Positions 8,374 through 17,041 of a stretch of 55,445 nt of DNA are shown here, piece after piece. Within the stretch, counting starts at the first letter, position 1. Each line of letters starts with the position of its first letter. Below the pieces are notes generated by a model that searched no databases, was not told the DNA's origin, and saw only the letters and a program-made list of their open reading frames with translations. This DNA is from JADKFD01 sp050250665 (GTDB taxonomy: Bacteria > Pseudomonadota > Gammaproteobacteria > Xanthomonadales > SZUA-5). The translations under genes were made by a program, and so were the position numbers. The stretch is from positions 1 through 55,445 of the forward strand of contig JBFWOF010000042.1 in the NCBI GenBank assembly GCA_050250665.1. The letters run 5' to 3'.

Positions 8374-9843
8374 CTACGGCCCCCCGGAGGCTGCCCGCAG
8401 GCGCAGGAACTCGCGGCGGGTCTTCGGTCCGTAGCTGAGGAAGCTCGGATCCGGCGCGTTGCGGCCTTCTTCGCGTTGCCGGGCGATGCGATCGGCGGCC
8501 AGCAGCGGCCTGAGCACTGCGCTGTCGACCTGGTAGACCTTGAGGGCGTTCAGGCCGAAGATCTTCGCGCGCACCTGCGGCGTGATCTCGGGATAGCCGT
8601 AGCGCTCGCGGAATTCGGGCGAGATCTGGAAGGCGCGCATGGCCTGGATCTGGTCCTGCGGACTGCCGTACCAGATCGAATCGGTGCCCCAGAGGATGTT
8701 GTCCGGCCCCAGATGCACCAGCAACTTGCCCAGGGTGTGCGCGGCGGCATCCGGATCGCGCATCAGAAAGCGCCAGGTGGATCCGAGCTCGGCATAGACA
8801 TTGCTGCCATGCCCAAGGCCGGCCTTGCGTATCGAGCTGATCAGCTGATCGACACCGTCCTTGCGCCTGGGGTCGTAAGGCCCCTCGCCGGCGGCAGTGA
8901 CGAAACCAGAGTGGTAGATCAGGAAGTTCATGTCCGGACACTGTTTGGCCACGCGTCCTACATCGACGCAGGTGCTGTGCTCGTAGGACTGCGGCCCGAA
9001 GGGCAGACCCTTGTGGATGGCGATGTTGTTGACCCCCAGCGCCCGCGCCTTCTCGATCATGGCCAGCCCGACCTCGTCATCGAGGAAATAGCCTTTGCCG
9101 TCCGGACCCCATTGGGTATAGGTCTTGAAGGCGGCAATCGGGTGATTGGCGGCGAGCGCATCCATGGACGCCAGATCGCCGTCCTGGTTGGGGTTGACCC
9201 GGCCGTGCAGAAACAATCGATGGGTGCCGTCCATGCGCTCGACGATGGCCGCCGTCGCCGCCGCTTCCTCGATGGTCAGAGGCTCGTCGGCGCGGGTCGA
9301 TGGCACGAAACTCAGCACCATCAGGTCAGTGTCCGAGTCGATGAACACATCGCGGATGAAGGGATCCGGTCCCAGACACTGCAGATGATCCAGATTGCCG
9401 GGCAGTGCCGCCGCGGCGCAGCCCTCGGTATCGGCAAAACCGATCGGTTTGACGCCCGGCTTGACGCGCCGCGTCCAGGCCCCGGTCGGATTGACGAAGT
9501 GCCCCTGCACATCAAAAATGAACTCCTTGCCTGCCAGCACGCTGGCGGCGGCGTCCTCCTCCAGCGCGGCCTCCTTGGGCAGGGCAAAGAAACCGCCGGT
9601 GCGGCCGGCCTGGGCGTAGCTGCGATTCATTGCCAGCAGGGTGCTCGCCGCGCCCGCCAGGGAAACCAGAAAGCTGCGGCGGTCCTGTCCCAGCCGACGC
9701 GCGTGCTCGCTGGCCTGCATCAGCGCCTGCCGCCTTGCCTCCAGATGCACGGGTTCCAGCGGGATGGGCTCGAACTCGCCGTTGCTGGTGCTGTCGAGCT
9801 TGATCGGCAAGCGGGTGCCGTCGGGGTCATGTCCTTGCTTCAT
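8374..9843 (-). CDS. Amidohydrolase-2 family protein with Tat-like signal
   Basis: The 489-residue protein resembles PF04909 metal-dependent hydrolases: FDVQGHFVNP near the N terminus, AIHKGLPFG, LIYHSGF, and the WGTDSIWYG aspartate motif near the C terminus. A twin-arginine-like signal (DRRSFLVSLAGAAS) lies unusually deep, around residues 54-68, after a polar N-terminal tail. Tat export of a cofactor-loaded enzyme is plausible. The ATG at 9843 was chosen because AGGAGAG lies just upstream; the frame continues to 9951 without a site. Substrate is unknown; related enzymes decarboxylate or hydrolyse cyclic acids. Confidence 0.85.
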   Translation of the reverse strand: MKQGHDPDGTRLPIKLDSTSNGEFEPIPLEPVHLEARRQALMQASEHARRLGQDRRSFLVSLAGAASTLLAMNRSYAQAGRTGGFFALPKEAALEEDAAASVLAGKEFIFDVQGHFVNPTGAWTRRVKPGVKPIGFADTEGCAAAALPGNLDHLQCLGPDPFIRDVFIDSDTDLMVLSFVPSTRADEPLTIEEAAATAAIVERMDGTHRLFLHGRVNPNQDGDLASMDALAANHPIAAFKTYTQWGPDGKGYFLDDEVGLAMIEKARALGVNNIAIHKGLPFGPQSYEHSTCVDVGRVAKQCPDMNFLIYHSGFVTAAGEGPYDPRRKDGVDQLISSIRKAGLGHGSNVYAELGSTWRFLMRDPDAAAHTLGKLLVHLGPDNILWGTDSIWYGSPQDQIQAMRAFQISPEFRERYGYPEITPQVRAKIFGLNALKVYQVDSAVLRPLLAADRIARQREEGRNAPDPSFLSYGPKTRREFLRLRAASGGP

Positions 9844-9946
9844 GCGCTGCTCTCCTCGGCTGCGGCCAGCCCATACCCTGACAATCCTCTCACCAAATCG
9901 GCATGGAAGCGCGAGGCCGCGGCGACTCAGGGGCGGCCTCCAGGGA

Positions 9947-9982
9947 GTCATTCCCGCGAAAGCGCGCGAAAGTGGGAATGAC
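9947..9982. repeat. GTCATTCCC...GGGAATGAC inverted repeat
   Basis: Perfect nine-base arms (9947-9955 and 9974-9982) flank CGCGAAAGCG-type sequence. It is a REP-like unit in the divergent gap between the amidohydrolase and the sensor kinase. Confidence 0.7.
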
Positions 9983-10029
9983 GGTCGGCGCCTTCGGGGC
10001 AGCGTTCGCGGCGGTGTTTTCGGCGCTAT

Positions 10030-10063
10030 CCCGCATTTCTCACGCCGGTGTGAGGAATGCGGG
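10030..10063. repeat. 14-base-stem hairpin just upstream of the sensor kinase
   Basis: CCCGCATTTCTCAC (10030-10043) pairs with GTGAGGAATGCGGG (10050-10063) across a six-base loop, with one G-T type mismatch. The hairpin ends 13 bases before the kinase ATG, so in the transcript it would sit next to the ribosome site. It may be a dispersed repeat or a leader structure. Confidence 0.7.
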
Positions 10064-10076
10064 CTAGGATAGGGGC

Positions 10077-13000
10077 ATGCGTGCCCTGCCCTGGATGCTT
10101 GTGCTGCTGCTGTCGCTGGCCTTGCCGGCGCAGGCCTCCATGCTCGATCTGGGCGATGCCTATTTCGAGACCATCGGCGATGCCGACAGCATTCCGGACA
10201 ACAATGTCACGGCGCTGGTGCAGGATCGGCGCGGTTTCATCTGGATCGGCACGCCCAACGGGCTGATCCGTTTCGACGGCTACCGCTTTGTCCGCTACGC
10301 CCGCGATCCGGACGATCCCGAGTCCATCGGTGGCGTGTTCATACGGGCGCTGCTGGTGGCCTCGGACGGCAGCCTCTGGGTAGGCACCGACGCCGACGGC
10401 GTGTCGGTGATGGATCCTGCCAGCGGCCGCTTCCGGCGCTATCGCCACGATCCTTCAGACAGCGGCAGTCTGGCGCATGATCAGGTACGAGCGCTGGCCG
10501 AGGATCGGCACGGTCAGATCTGGCTCGGCACCCGCGCCGGACTGGATCGCTTTGATCCGGCCAGGGGCGTGTTCGAACACTACGCACAGGTTCACGGTCA
10601 GAGCGCCACCGCCAGCGACGACCGCATCTTCGCGCTGCTGGTCGATCAGGCTGGCGATCTCTGGATCGGCAGCTGGAACGGACTCTCGGTGCGGCGCGAG
10701 AAATCGGGCGCCTATCTGCGGGTCGGGGCCGACGGCGGGCCGGGCAGTGCACTCGTCGGGCAGTTGATCATGAGCCTGTATCAGCTGCGCGATGGTCGTA
10801 TCGGGGTGGGCACGGCCCAGGTCGGCAGTCATCTTATCCACCCCGATACGCTCGACAGCTTCGCGATTCCGGTGGGGCTGACGCATACACCCAGCAGTAG
10901 TGACTCCCTGGCCCTGGCCATGATTCAGCCGCGCGAGGACGAGCTCTGGTTGGGCTCCTTCGGCGGCATTGCCGTCGTCGACACCGGCAGCGGCCGGATC
11001 GTGCGCCAGATACGGCCTGATCCTTCCATCGCCTCCAGTCTGGCCCATGCCCAGATCCGCTGCTTCCTGGCCGATCAGGCCGGTCAGATCTGGGTGGGCG
11101 GGTACAGCGGCGGGCTGCAGCGACACGATCCGCAGAATGACGCGGTGCGCATCCTCCATCACAGTCCGGTGCAGGCGGGGTCGCTGTCCAGTCCCAGCAT
11201 CAGCAGTGTGCTGGAACTGGCCACCGGCGAGATCTGGCTGGGCACGCGCGAGAATGGCATCGACGTGCTTGATCCCGAGCGCGGCATCGTCGGCGGTTAC
11301 CGGCCCGACCCGGACGACCCGCAGGCGCTCGGCAACGGCATGGTCATCAGCCTGGCTCAGACCGCCGACGGCGCCGTTTACGCCGGGACGCTGGCCGGGC
11401 TCTACCGTCAGGATCCGAAAACCCGCCAGTTCTCGAGCATCGGCCGCACCGAAGGCCTGAGCGGGACCACGGTACGGGTACTGATGCCGGAACCGGGCGG
11501 CGATCTGTGGATAGGCAGCAACACCGGTCTGGCGCGCTGGCAGACGCAGAGCGGGCGGGCGATCGATATTTCCACCACCGAGGGCAGCAGTCTGGCCGCG
11601 GATGTGAATGCGCTGCAGCTGGAGTCTTCGGGGCGACTCTGGGTGGGCAGCGCCGGCGGACTGTTTGTGCTCGAAGCGGGCAGCAAGGCCTTGCTCGCGG
11701 TACATACCAAGGACCCAGCCAACGATCCCACGGCGGACAGCATCGTCGGCCTGTTGCTGGACCGGCAGGGCCGGCTGTGGGTGGATACCTCCGAAGGTCT
11801 GTTGCGCCTGTTGAGCTGGGACGGCCGGCGCGCGAGCTTCGATGCGGTCAGTACCCGTCTGGGATTCGGCGGCCGTCCCTTCGGTGCCAATCTGCTCGAG
11901 GATCAGCGCGGCCGGATCTGGACCCAGCGCCACGTGCTCGATCCAGGGCGGGATTCGATCTACGAACTCAGCCGCGCCGATGGCATGGACATCGGCACGG
12001 CCTGGTTTCGGTCCTATGCAAAGACCCGCGCCGGTTTGCTGCTCTTCGGCGGCAGTCAGGGGCTGGCGCTGGTCGATCCCGAGCGCTTCGAGGCCTGGGG
12101 CTATGAGCCGCCCGTGGTCGCTACCGAAGTCCGGGTGGATGGCCGGCCTCAAGCATCGGCCGAATGGGCTGACGGGCTGTTGATCCCGGCCGCGGCGCGC
12201 ACCTTCAGTGTCGAATTTGCTGCGCTCGACTACTCGGCGCCGCAGCGCATCCGTTACGCCTATCAACTGCGCGGATTCGATGCCGAATGGATCGAGACCG
12301 ATGCTGATCGCCGCATCGCCAGCTACAGCAATCTGTGGCCGGGGGACTATGAGTTGCTGATCCGCGGCAGCAATCGCAGCGGCGCCTGGACTGACCAGAA
12401 TCTGCGCATTCCGGTCAAGGTGCTTCCCGAGTACTGGCAAACGCCCTGGTTCGCCATGCTGGCCGCACTGGCGCTGGGTGGTATCGGCTACGCCGGCTAT
12501 CGACGCCATCTGGCGCGGATCCGCCGTCACGAGCGCGCGCTGGCGCACATGGTGACCGAGCGCACGGCCGAACTGAGCGTGGCCAAGGAAAGAGCCGAGC
12601 AGACGCTGGAGCAGCTGCGCGGCACCCAGAAGCAGCTGGTGGTCGCCGAAAAAATGGCCTCGCTGGGTCAGCTGGTGGCCGGCGTGGCCCACGAGATCAA
12701 CACACCGCTGGGCATCGCCCTGACCGCCGCTTCGGTACAGAGCGAGCAGCTGGGCCTGCTCAAACGGCAGCTGGCTGCACATGAGCTCAAGGCCTCGGAT
12801 CTTGAACGGTACGTCACCACCGCGAGCCACGCCGCCCATCTGGTCGATGACCATCTGGCGCGCGCCGCACATCTGGTGCGCAGCTTCCGTCAGGTGTCGG
12901 TGGACCGCAGCCTGGACGAGCGCCGCCGCTTTGTATTGCTGGACTACCTGCGCGATCTGGTCGAGAGTCTGGAGGTGGTCTGGAAGCGCCGACCGATCCA

Positions 13001-13388
13001 GATGACGCTGAACTGCGACAGCGCTCTGGTACTCGACAGCTACCCGGGCACACTGGGCCAGATCGTCACCACGCTGGCCCAGAATGCGGTGCAGCATGCC
13101 TATGAGCCGGGGGTACCCGGCATCCTGCGCCTGCAGGCGCGAGCGCTGGATGGCGAACACATCGAACTGAGCTTTGCCGATGATGGAAAGGGCATCGCGG
13201 CCGAGGACCTGCCGCGGGTGTTCGAGCCCTTCTTCACCACTCGCCGATCCGAGGGCTGTGTGGGTCTGGGCCTGCATGTGGCGTTCAATCAGGTCAACGC
13301 GCGCCTGGGCGGGCATATCCAAGTGCATAGCAGCCCCGGCCTCGGCACCCGCTTCGTGTTGCGCCTGCCGGTGTCGGCGCCGGCCTGA
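10077..13388 (+). CDS. Two-component propeller sensor histidine kinase
   Basis: The 1103-residue protein has a signal peptide and about 700 residues of two-component-regulator propeller repeats (for example GFIWIGTPNGLIRFDGYRF). A Y_Y_Y domain (LDYSAPQRIRYAYQLRGFD), one membrane span (about 788-812) and a coiled coil follow, and then a kinase core. The phospho-acceptor is in GVAHEINTPLG (His near 872). The ATP-binding boxes are LAQNAVQHAY, DDGKGIAAEDLPRVFEPFFTT and GLGLH. Unlike many hybrid relatives it has no receiver or DNA-binding domain, so a separate response regulator is needed; none lies adjacent. Start ATG 10077 is preceded by a GGAT/AGGGG stretch. Confidence 0.9.
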   Translation: MRALPWMLVLLLSLALPAQASMLDLGDAYFETIGDADSIPDNNVTALVQDRRGFIWIGTPNGLIRFDGYRFVRYARDPDDPESIGGVFIRALLVASDGSLWVGTDADGVSVMDPASGRFRRYRHDPSDSGSLAHDQVRALAEDRHGQIWLGTRAGLDRFDPARGVFEHYAQVHGQSATASDDRIFALLVDQAGDLWIGSWNGLSVRREKSGAYLRVGADGGPGSALVGQLIMSLYQLRDGRIGVGTAQVGSHLIHPDTLDSFAIPVGLTHTPSSSDSLALAMIQPREDELWLGSFGGIAVVDTGSGRIVRQIRPDPSIASSLAHAQIRCFLADQAGQIWVGGYSGGLQRHDPQNDAVRILHHSPVQAGSLSSPSISSVLELATGEIWLGTRENGIDVLDPERGIVGGYRPDPDDPQALGNGMVISLAQTADGAVYAGTLAGLYRQDPKTRQFSSIGRTEGLSGTTVRVLMPEPGGDLWIGSNTGLARWQTQSGRAIDISTTEGSSLAADVNALQLESSGRLWVGSAGGLFVLEAGSKALLAVHTKDPANDPTADSIVGLLLDRQGRLWVDTSEGLLRLLSWDGRRASFDAVSTRLGFGGRPFGANLLEDQRGRIWTQRHVLDPGRDSIYELSRADGMDIGTAWFRSYAKTRAGLLLFGGSQGLALVDPERFEAWGYEPPVVATEVRVDGRPQASAEWADGLLIPAAARTFSVEFAALDYSAPQRIRYAYQLRGFDAEWIETDADRRIASYSNLWPGDYELLIRGSNRSGAWTDQNLRIPVKVLPEYWQTPWFAMLAALALGGIGYAGYRRHLARIRRHERALAHMVTERTAELSVAKERAEQTLEQLRGTQKQLVVAEKMASLGQLVAGVAHEINTPLGIALTAASVQSEQLGLLKRQLAAHELKASDLERYVTTASHAAHLVDDHLARAAHLVRSFRQVSVDRSLDERRRFVLLDYLRDLVESLEVVWKRRPIQMTLNCDSALVLDSYPGTLGQIVTTLAQNAVQHAYEPGVPGILRLQARALDGEHIELSFADDGKGIAAEDLPRVFEPFFTTRRSEGCVGLGLHVAFNQVNARLGGHIQVHSSPGLGTRFVLRLPVSAPA

Positions 13389-13539
13389 GCGCTGCGGGTG
13401 TCGGCCGATCCGGCCCCAGGCAAGACTTGTTTACGTTGCGCAATATCGTCCGTCACCTGGCGCCCGCTCGCGCTGGTGTACCCTGCCGCTCCTCCGCTCG
13501 CGGGCCAAAGCCTGCCCGGGAGCGCCGCCCGGAAGCCCG

Positions 13540-15825
13540 ATGCATCGTCTGTTTGCCATCGCCCTGCTCTGCCTGTGCTCCCCGTCCCGCGCCGAGACCT
13601 GGTTGCGGGTGGAGCAAGCCAGCGCCGCGCTGCGGGCTGATCTGCCTGCAGGCGCGGTCGATTACGGCGGTTTCGTCTGGATGCCGGCGGTGGCCCGCCC
13701 GGACGCCGAACTCGGCGCCCGCGTCAGCCGATCGGCCAATCCCTTCCACCTGGTGATCGATGGCCAGGCGATCGATCCGCTGACGCTGCCGGCCGCGTCC
13801 ACCGATCCCTGGTGGCAGGATCTGCCCTCGGCCGCCGCGGACTTCCATCTGCTGCAGCTCAATGGCCCGCCGCGCAGCGAAGATCTACAGGCATTGCGGG
13901 CGGCCGGGATCAGACCCGTTCGCTATCTGGCCCCGTTCAGTTACATCGTCTGGGCCGATCAGGCGCAGCTGGATGGCATGTCTGCGCGCAGCACCCTGGC
14001 GCGCTGGAGCGGTCCGCTGCTGCCGGCGCAACGGGTGCCGCCGCAGAGTCGTGATCTGGGCCCCGGTCTGACACCGAGCATGGCCCTGATCGATGCCGAC
14101 AGCGCCGACAACGTCCTCGCGGCACTGTCCGAGCTCGGCGCCAGTCTGGTCAAGCGTACGCCGCTGACGCCGGATCTGACTCTGGTCCAGCTGACGCTGT
14201 CGGGCGAGCAGTATCTGGCCGCGGCGCATGTACCCGGGGTCTACACGCTGCAGCACATCGCCGCCGGCGCCGGCCCGCGCGGCGAGATCAGCAATCAATC
14301 GATCGTAGGCGGCTACAACGGCAATCCGGGCATCTATCCGGGCTACCTCGACTGGCTGTCAGCCAGCGGCGTCACCGGTCTCGGCGTCAAAGTCAGCGTC
14401 GTCGATGGCGGATTCCGCAGCTCGCATCAGGATCTGCTCGGCAATGTCGCCCCCTGCCAGGGTACGGCCGGCAGCTGTACGAGTCTCAATGACAACCATG
14501 GCACCCATGTGGCCGGCGCCATCGTCGGCACCGGTTTCTCCAACGTTCTCGATGGCGGCGGCTTCCTGCGCGGCCTGGGCGTGGCCCCGGGTGCGAAGGT
14601 GATCCAGCATCGCTACGCCCCGTTTCTGGCGGCCGGCCCCGGCAGCATGGTGGCCGACGGCATGATCAACCTGTATCGGGATGTGGCCACCAGTGGCGCG
14701 CAACTGGCCAACAACTCCTGGGGACCGACCGGCACGCCGCAGGGTTATGACATCCCGACCATGCAGGTGGACATGATCACCCGCGACGCCAATGCATCGA
14801 TGCCGGGCAACCAGCAGCTGCTGGCGGTGTGGTCGATCATGAACGGTAATGGCGAACGCAACACCGGCCTCTGCGCGCCGAGCTCGCTGGGTTCGCCCGA
14901 TGAGGCCAAGAATCTGCTGTCGGTGGGCTCCACGCAGCTGCTGTCGGCAAGTGCCGGACAGATCGATGCGCTCTTCGACCTCTCGATCAACAGCGCCCAT
15001 GGACCCGCCTGTGATGGCCGCAGGGTTCCAAATCTGGTGGCGCCGGGTTGCTACACCGACAGCACCAACGGCAGCAGCAACAGCGCCTACACGCTGATGT
15101 GCGGCACCAGCATGGCCTCGCCGATGGTGTCTGGCGCCGCCGCCCTGTACTTCGAGCAATATCGCAAGCTGCATGGACTGGATCCGAGTCCGGCGCTGGT
15201 CAAGGCGGCCTTCACCGCGGCGGCCACCAATCTGACCGGTCACCTCGATGCTGATGCCCGGGCCATGCCGCAGCGACCAAATCGCTTTGCCGGCTGGGGT
15301 CGCCTCGATCTGGACGCGGTGATCAACCCGGGTGTTGCCGTCTGGCTACTCGATCAGACCGAAGTGTTGAGCGACAGCGGCGCGGCCTGGAACGCCTACC
15401 TGCGCCCGGCAGATCCGGACCAACCGGTGCGGATCATGCTGGCCTGGTCCGATGCCGCCGGCCCGGGCCTCGGCGGAACCACGCCCTCCTGGACCAATGA
15501 TCTGGATCTGCAGGTGCGGCTGGGCGAGGACACCTATCTCGGCAATGTGTTTGACGAGGGTGGCGGCTATTCGATTCCTGGCGGAGTGGCCGACGACCGC
15601 AACAATCTGGAGGGTGTGTTTCTGGCGCCGGCGGTACACGGCGGCAACGATTTCCGCGTACGCGTGCTGGCGGCCGTGATTGCCGCCGACGCCCTGAATC
15701 CCTGGGAACCGGCCACGCCGCAGCAGGACTTCGCCCTGATCTGCTACAACTGCGAGCCGGGAACGCCGCCGGAGATCTTTGCCGACGGGTTTGAGGAAGG
15801 GCTGCCGCCAGCGCGCGGCGATTGA
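13540..15825 (+). CDS. Secreted subtilisin-family (S8) serine protease
   Basis: The 761-residue protein has a signal peptide (about 1-19), a prodomain-like region, and an S8 catalytic domain. The motifs are VSVVDGGF (Asp), DNHGTHVAGAI (His), LANNSWG (oxyanion Asn) and GTSMASPMVSGAAAL (Ser). A beta-rich C-terminal domain of the proprotein-convertase-P type (NDLDLQVRLGEDTYLGN) follows. The protein ends with EIFADGFE, a tail motif seen on many exported Xanthomonadales proteins. The open frame extends upstream to 13174 through the kinase gene in another phase, so ATG 13540, which gives the signal peptide, was preferred. Secretion by the type II system is plausible. Confidence 0.9.
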   Translation: MHRLFAIALLCLCSPSRAETWLRVEQASAALRADLPAGAVDYGGFVWMPAVARPDAELGARVSRSANPFHLVIDGQAIDPLTLPAASTDPWWQDLPSAAADFHLLQLNGPPRSEDLQALRAAGIRPVRYLAPFSYIVWADQAQLDGMSARSTLARWSGPLLPAQRVPPQSRDLGPGLTPSMALIDADSADNVLAALSELGASLVKRTPLTPDLTLVQLTLSGEQYLAAAHVPGVYTLQHIAAGAGPRGEISNQSIVGGYNGNPGIYPGYLDWLSASGVTGLGVKVSVVDGGFRSSHQDLLGNVAPCQGTAGSCTSLNDNHGTHVAGAIVGTGFSNVLDGGGFLRGLGVAPGAKVIQHRYAPFLAAGPGSMVADGMINLYRDVATSGAQLANNSWGPTGTPQGYDIPTMQVDMITRDANASMPGNQQLLAVWSIMNGNGERNTGLCAPSSLGSPDEAKNLLSVGSTQLLSASAGQIDALFDLSINSAHGPACDGRRVPNLVAPGCYTDSTNGSSNSAYTLMCGTSMASPMVSGAAALYFEQYRKLHGLDPSPALVKAAFTAAATNLTGHLDADARAMPQRPNRFAGWGRLDLDAVINPGVAVWLLDQTEVLSDSGAAWNAYLRPADPDQPVRIMLAWSDAAGPGLGGTTPSWTNDLDLQVRLGEDTYLGNVFDEGGGYSIPGGVADDRNNLEGVFLAPAVHGGNDFRVRVLAAVIAADALNPWEPATPQQDFALICYNCEPGTPPEIFADGFEEGLPPARGD

Positions 15826-15883
15826 CGCCCTCGCGCACCCTCTTGATCCTGCGTGCCCTCTCGCCCTCCTGCCCTCGTCCCCG

Positions 15884-17041
15884 CTATCCGCCGTGATGCT
15901 CGCCACCCTTGAGCGTGTCGAGCTGGGTCTCCGGCGCCGGCTGGCAGCCATATTCCTTGATCAGCACATTGTCGGTGGCGTCGGCCTTGGCAATGAACTG
16001 GCGTACGCGTTCGGCCAGGTGCTCGTGTTCTTCAGGCAGGAAGACGTCGGAGATATGCACCACCAGATTCAGGCGGATGGTGCTGCCGACCAGATCGAAG
16101 GCATAGGGCAGGTGCTCGGCCGAGAGCAGGTACTGGAACAGCTCATTGAGCCCGCGCGGACCGGTCTGCGCCATCGGTGAAGAGAAATTCAGATGCTCGG
16201 AGCAGCAGCACCAGATCTTGATCGGGGCGCTGCCGATGTGGAAGGACCAGTTGTGGCTGCCATGCCGCGCCAGCACCGGATTGATCTGGGCCTTGCGCAG
16301 GGCCATCTCGACAAATTCCGCCAGCGGATGGGCTTCGGGGGCCTCGAAGTACTCGCCGAAATCGTGGTGGGTTTCCAGATCGGAGCCGCAGCTGGGGCAG
16401 TAGCGCACGGCCTGATCGATCAGTTCCTCGCAGGTCGGACAATTGACCCCGAAATCCACGGTCTGCGCCCGGAATTCATCGATGAACCGGCGCACGTCGG
16501 CGATCGGGATGCCAAAGCCGACCGAATCGGCGGCGTTCAACTTGCAGGTGGTGACGGCAATGATGCGGCGGTGATCGTCCAGCATCGGCCCGCCGGAGTT
16601 GCCCGGATTGATGGCCGCATCGGTCTGCAGGAAATACTGTTCATCGAGGAGCTGACGCGCGTGCGAGATTACGCCTTCGGTCAGCGACAGCGGCAGGCCC
16701 ACGGGAAAGCCGAGGATGTGCACGGCCTGCTTGGGGCGCAGCTGCTCGCCGTCGCTGAGCTCCAGCACCTCACCACTGACCGGCCGTGACAGCTCGACAA
16801 TGGCCAGATCGCGGTGCGGGTGCACCCGGCGCACGCGGCCGATGATGCGACTGCGGTCGCGCATCTCGATGGCCACTTCGCGGTAGGGCTGGACCACATG
16901 GCAATTGGTCACCAGATGGGTGGCATCGATCAGAAAGCCCGAACCGGTGCCGGTGCCGGTGTAGACCTGATAGACGCCGAGACTGTCGATGTCATCGAGC
17001 GTGTTCAGGCCCGGCGCGGCTGCGCTGATCTCAGGATTCAT
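15884..17041 (-). CDS. Cytoplasmic trypsin-like protease with zinc ribbon and YbjN-like domain
   Basis: The 385-residue protein has no signal peptide. A chymotrypsin-fold domain carries a complete triad: His48 (LVTNCHVV), Asp78 (HRDLAIVEL) and Ser149 (NPGNSGGPM). A zinc ribbon (CPTC at 201-204, CPSC at 215-218) follows. The C-terminal segment (about 235-375, with LNFSSPMAQTG and HISDVFLPEEH) looks like the YbjN/type-III-chaperone-like fold; that assignment is by eye. The start at 17041 lies inside the upstream gene's end, an overlap of 11 bases, so translation is coupled. A PDZ domain, usual in HtrA proteases, is absent. Confidence 0.8.
   Translation of the reverse strand: MNPEISAAAPGLNTLDDIDSLGVYQVYTGTGTGSGFLIDATHLVTNCHVVQPYREVAIEMRDRSRIIGRVRRVHPHRDLAIVELSRPVSGEVLELSDGEQLRPKQAVHILGFPVGLPLSLTEGVISHARQLLDEQYFLQTDAAINPGNSGGPMLDDHRRIIAVTTCKLNAADSVGFGIPIADVRRFIDEFRAQTVDFGVNCPTCEELIDQAVRYCPSCGSDLETHHDFGEYFEAPEAHPLAEFVEMALRKAQINPVLARHGSHNWSFHIGSAPIKIWCCCSEHLNFSSPMAQTGPRGLNELFQYLLSAEHLPYAFDLVGSTIRLNLVVHISDVFLPEEHEHLAERVRQFIAKADATDNVLIKEYGCQPAPETQLDTLKGGEHHGG

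Noticed and set aside
10455..13328. 957-residue minus-strand reading frame
   Set aside because: It is antisense to the sensor kinase, which has clear domains; the frame is Gln/Ala-rich shadow sequence produced by high GC content.
15826..15883. CCCTC-rich stretch as a sixth tandem array
   Set aside because: The CCCTC-like motifs between the subtilase and the trypsin-like gene have irregular spacing and no clear unit.
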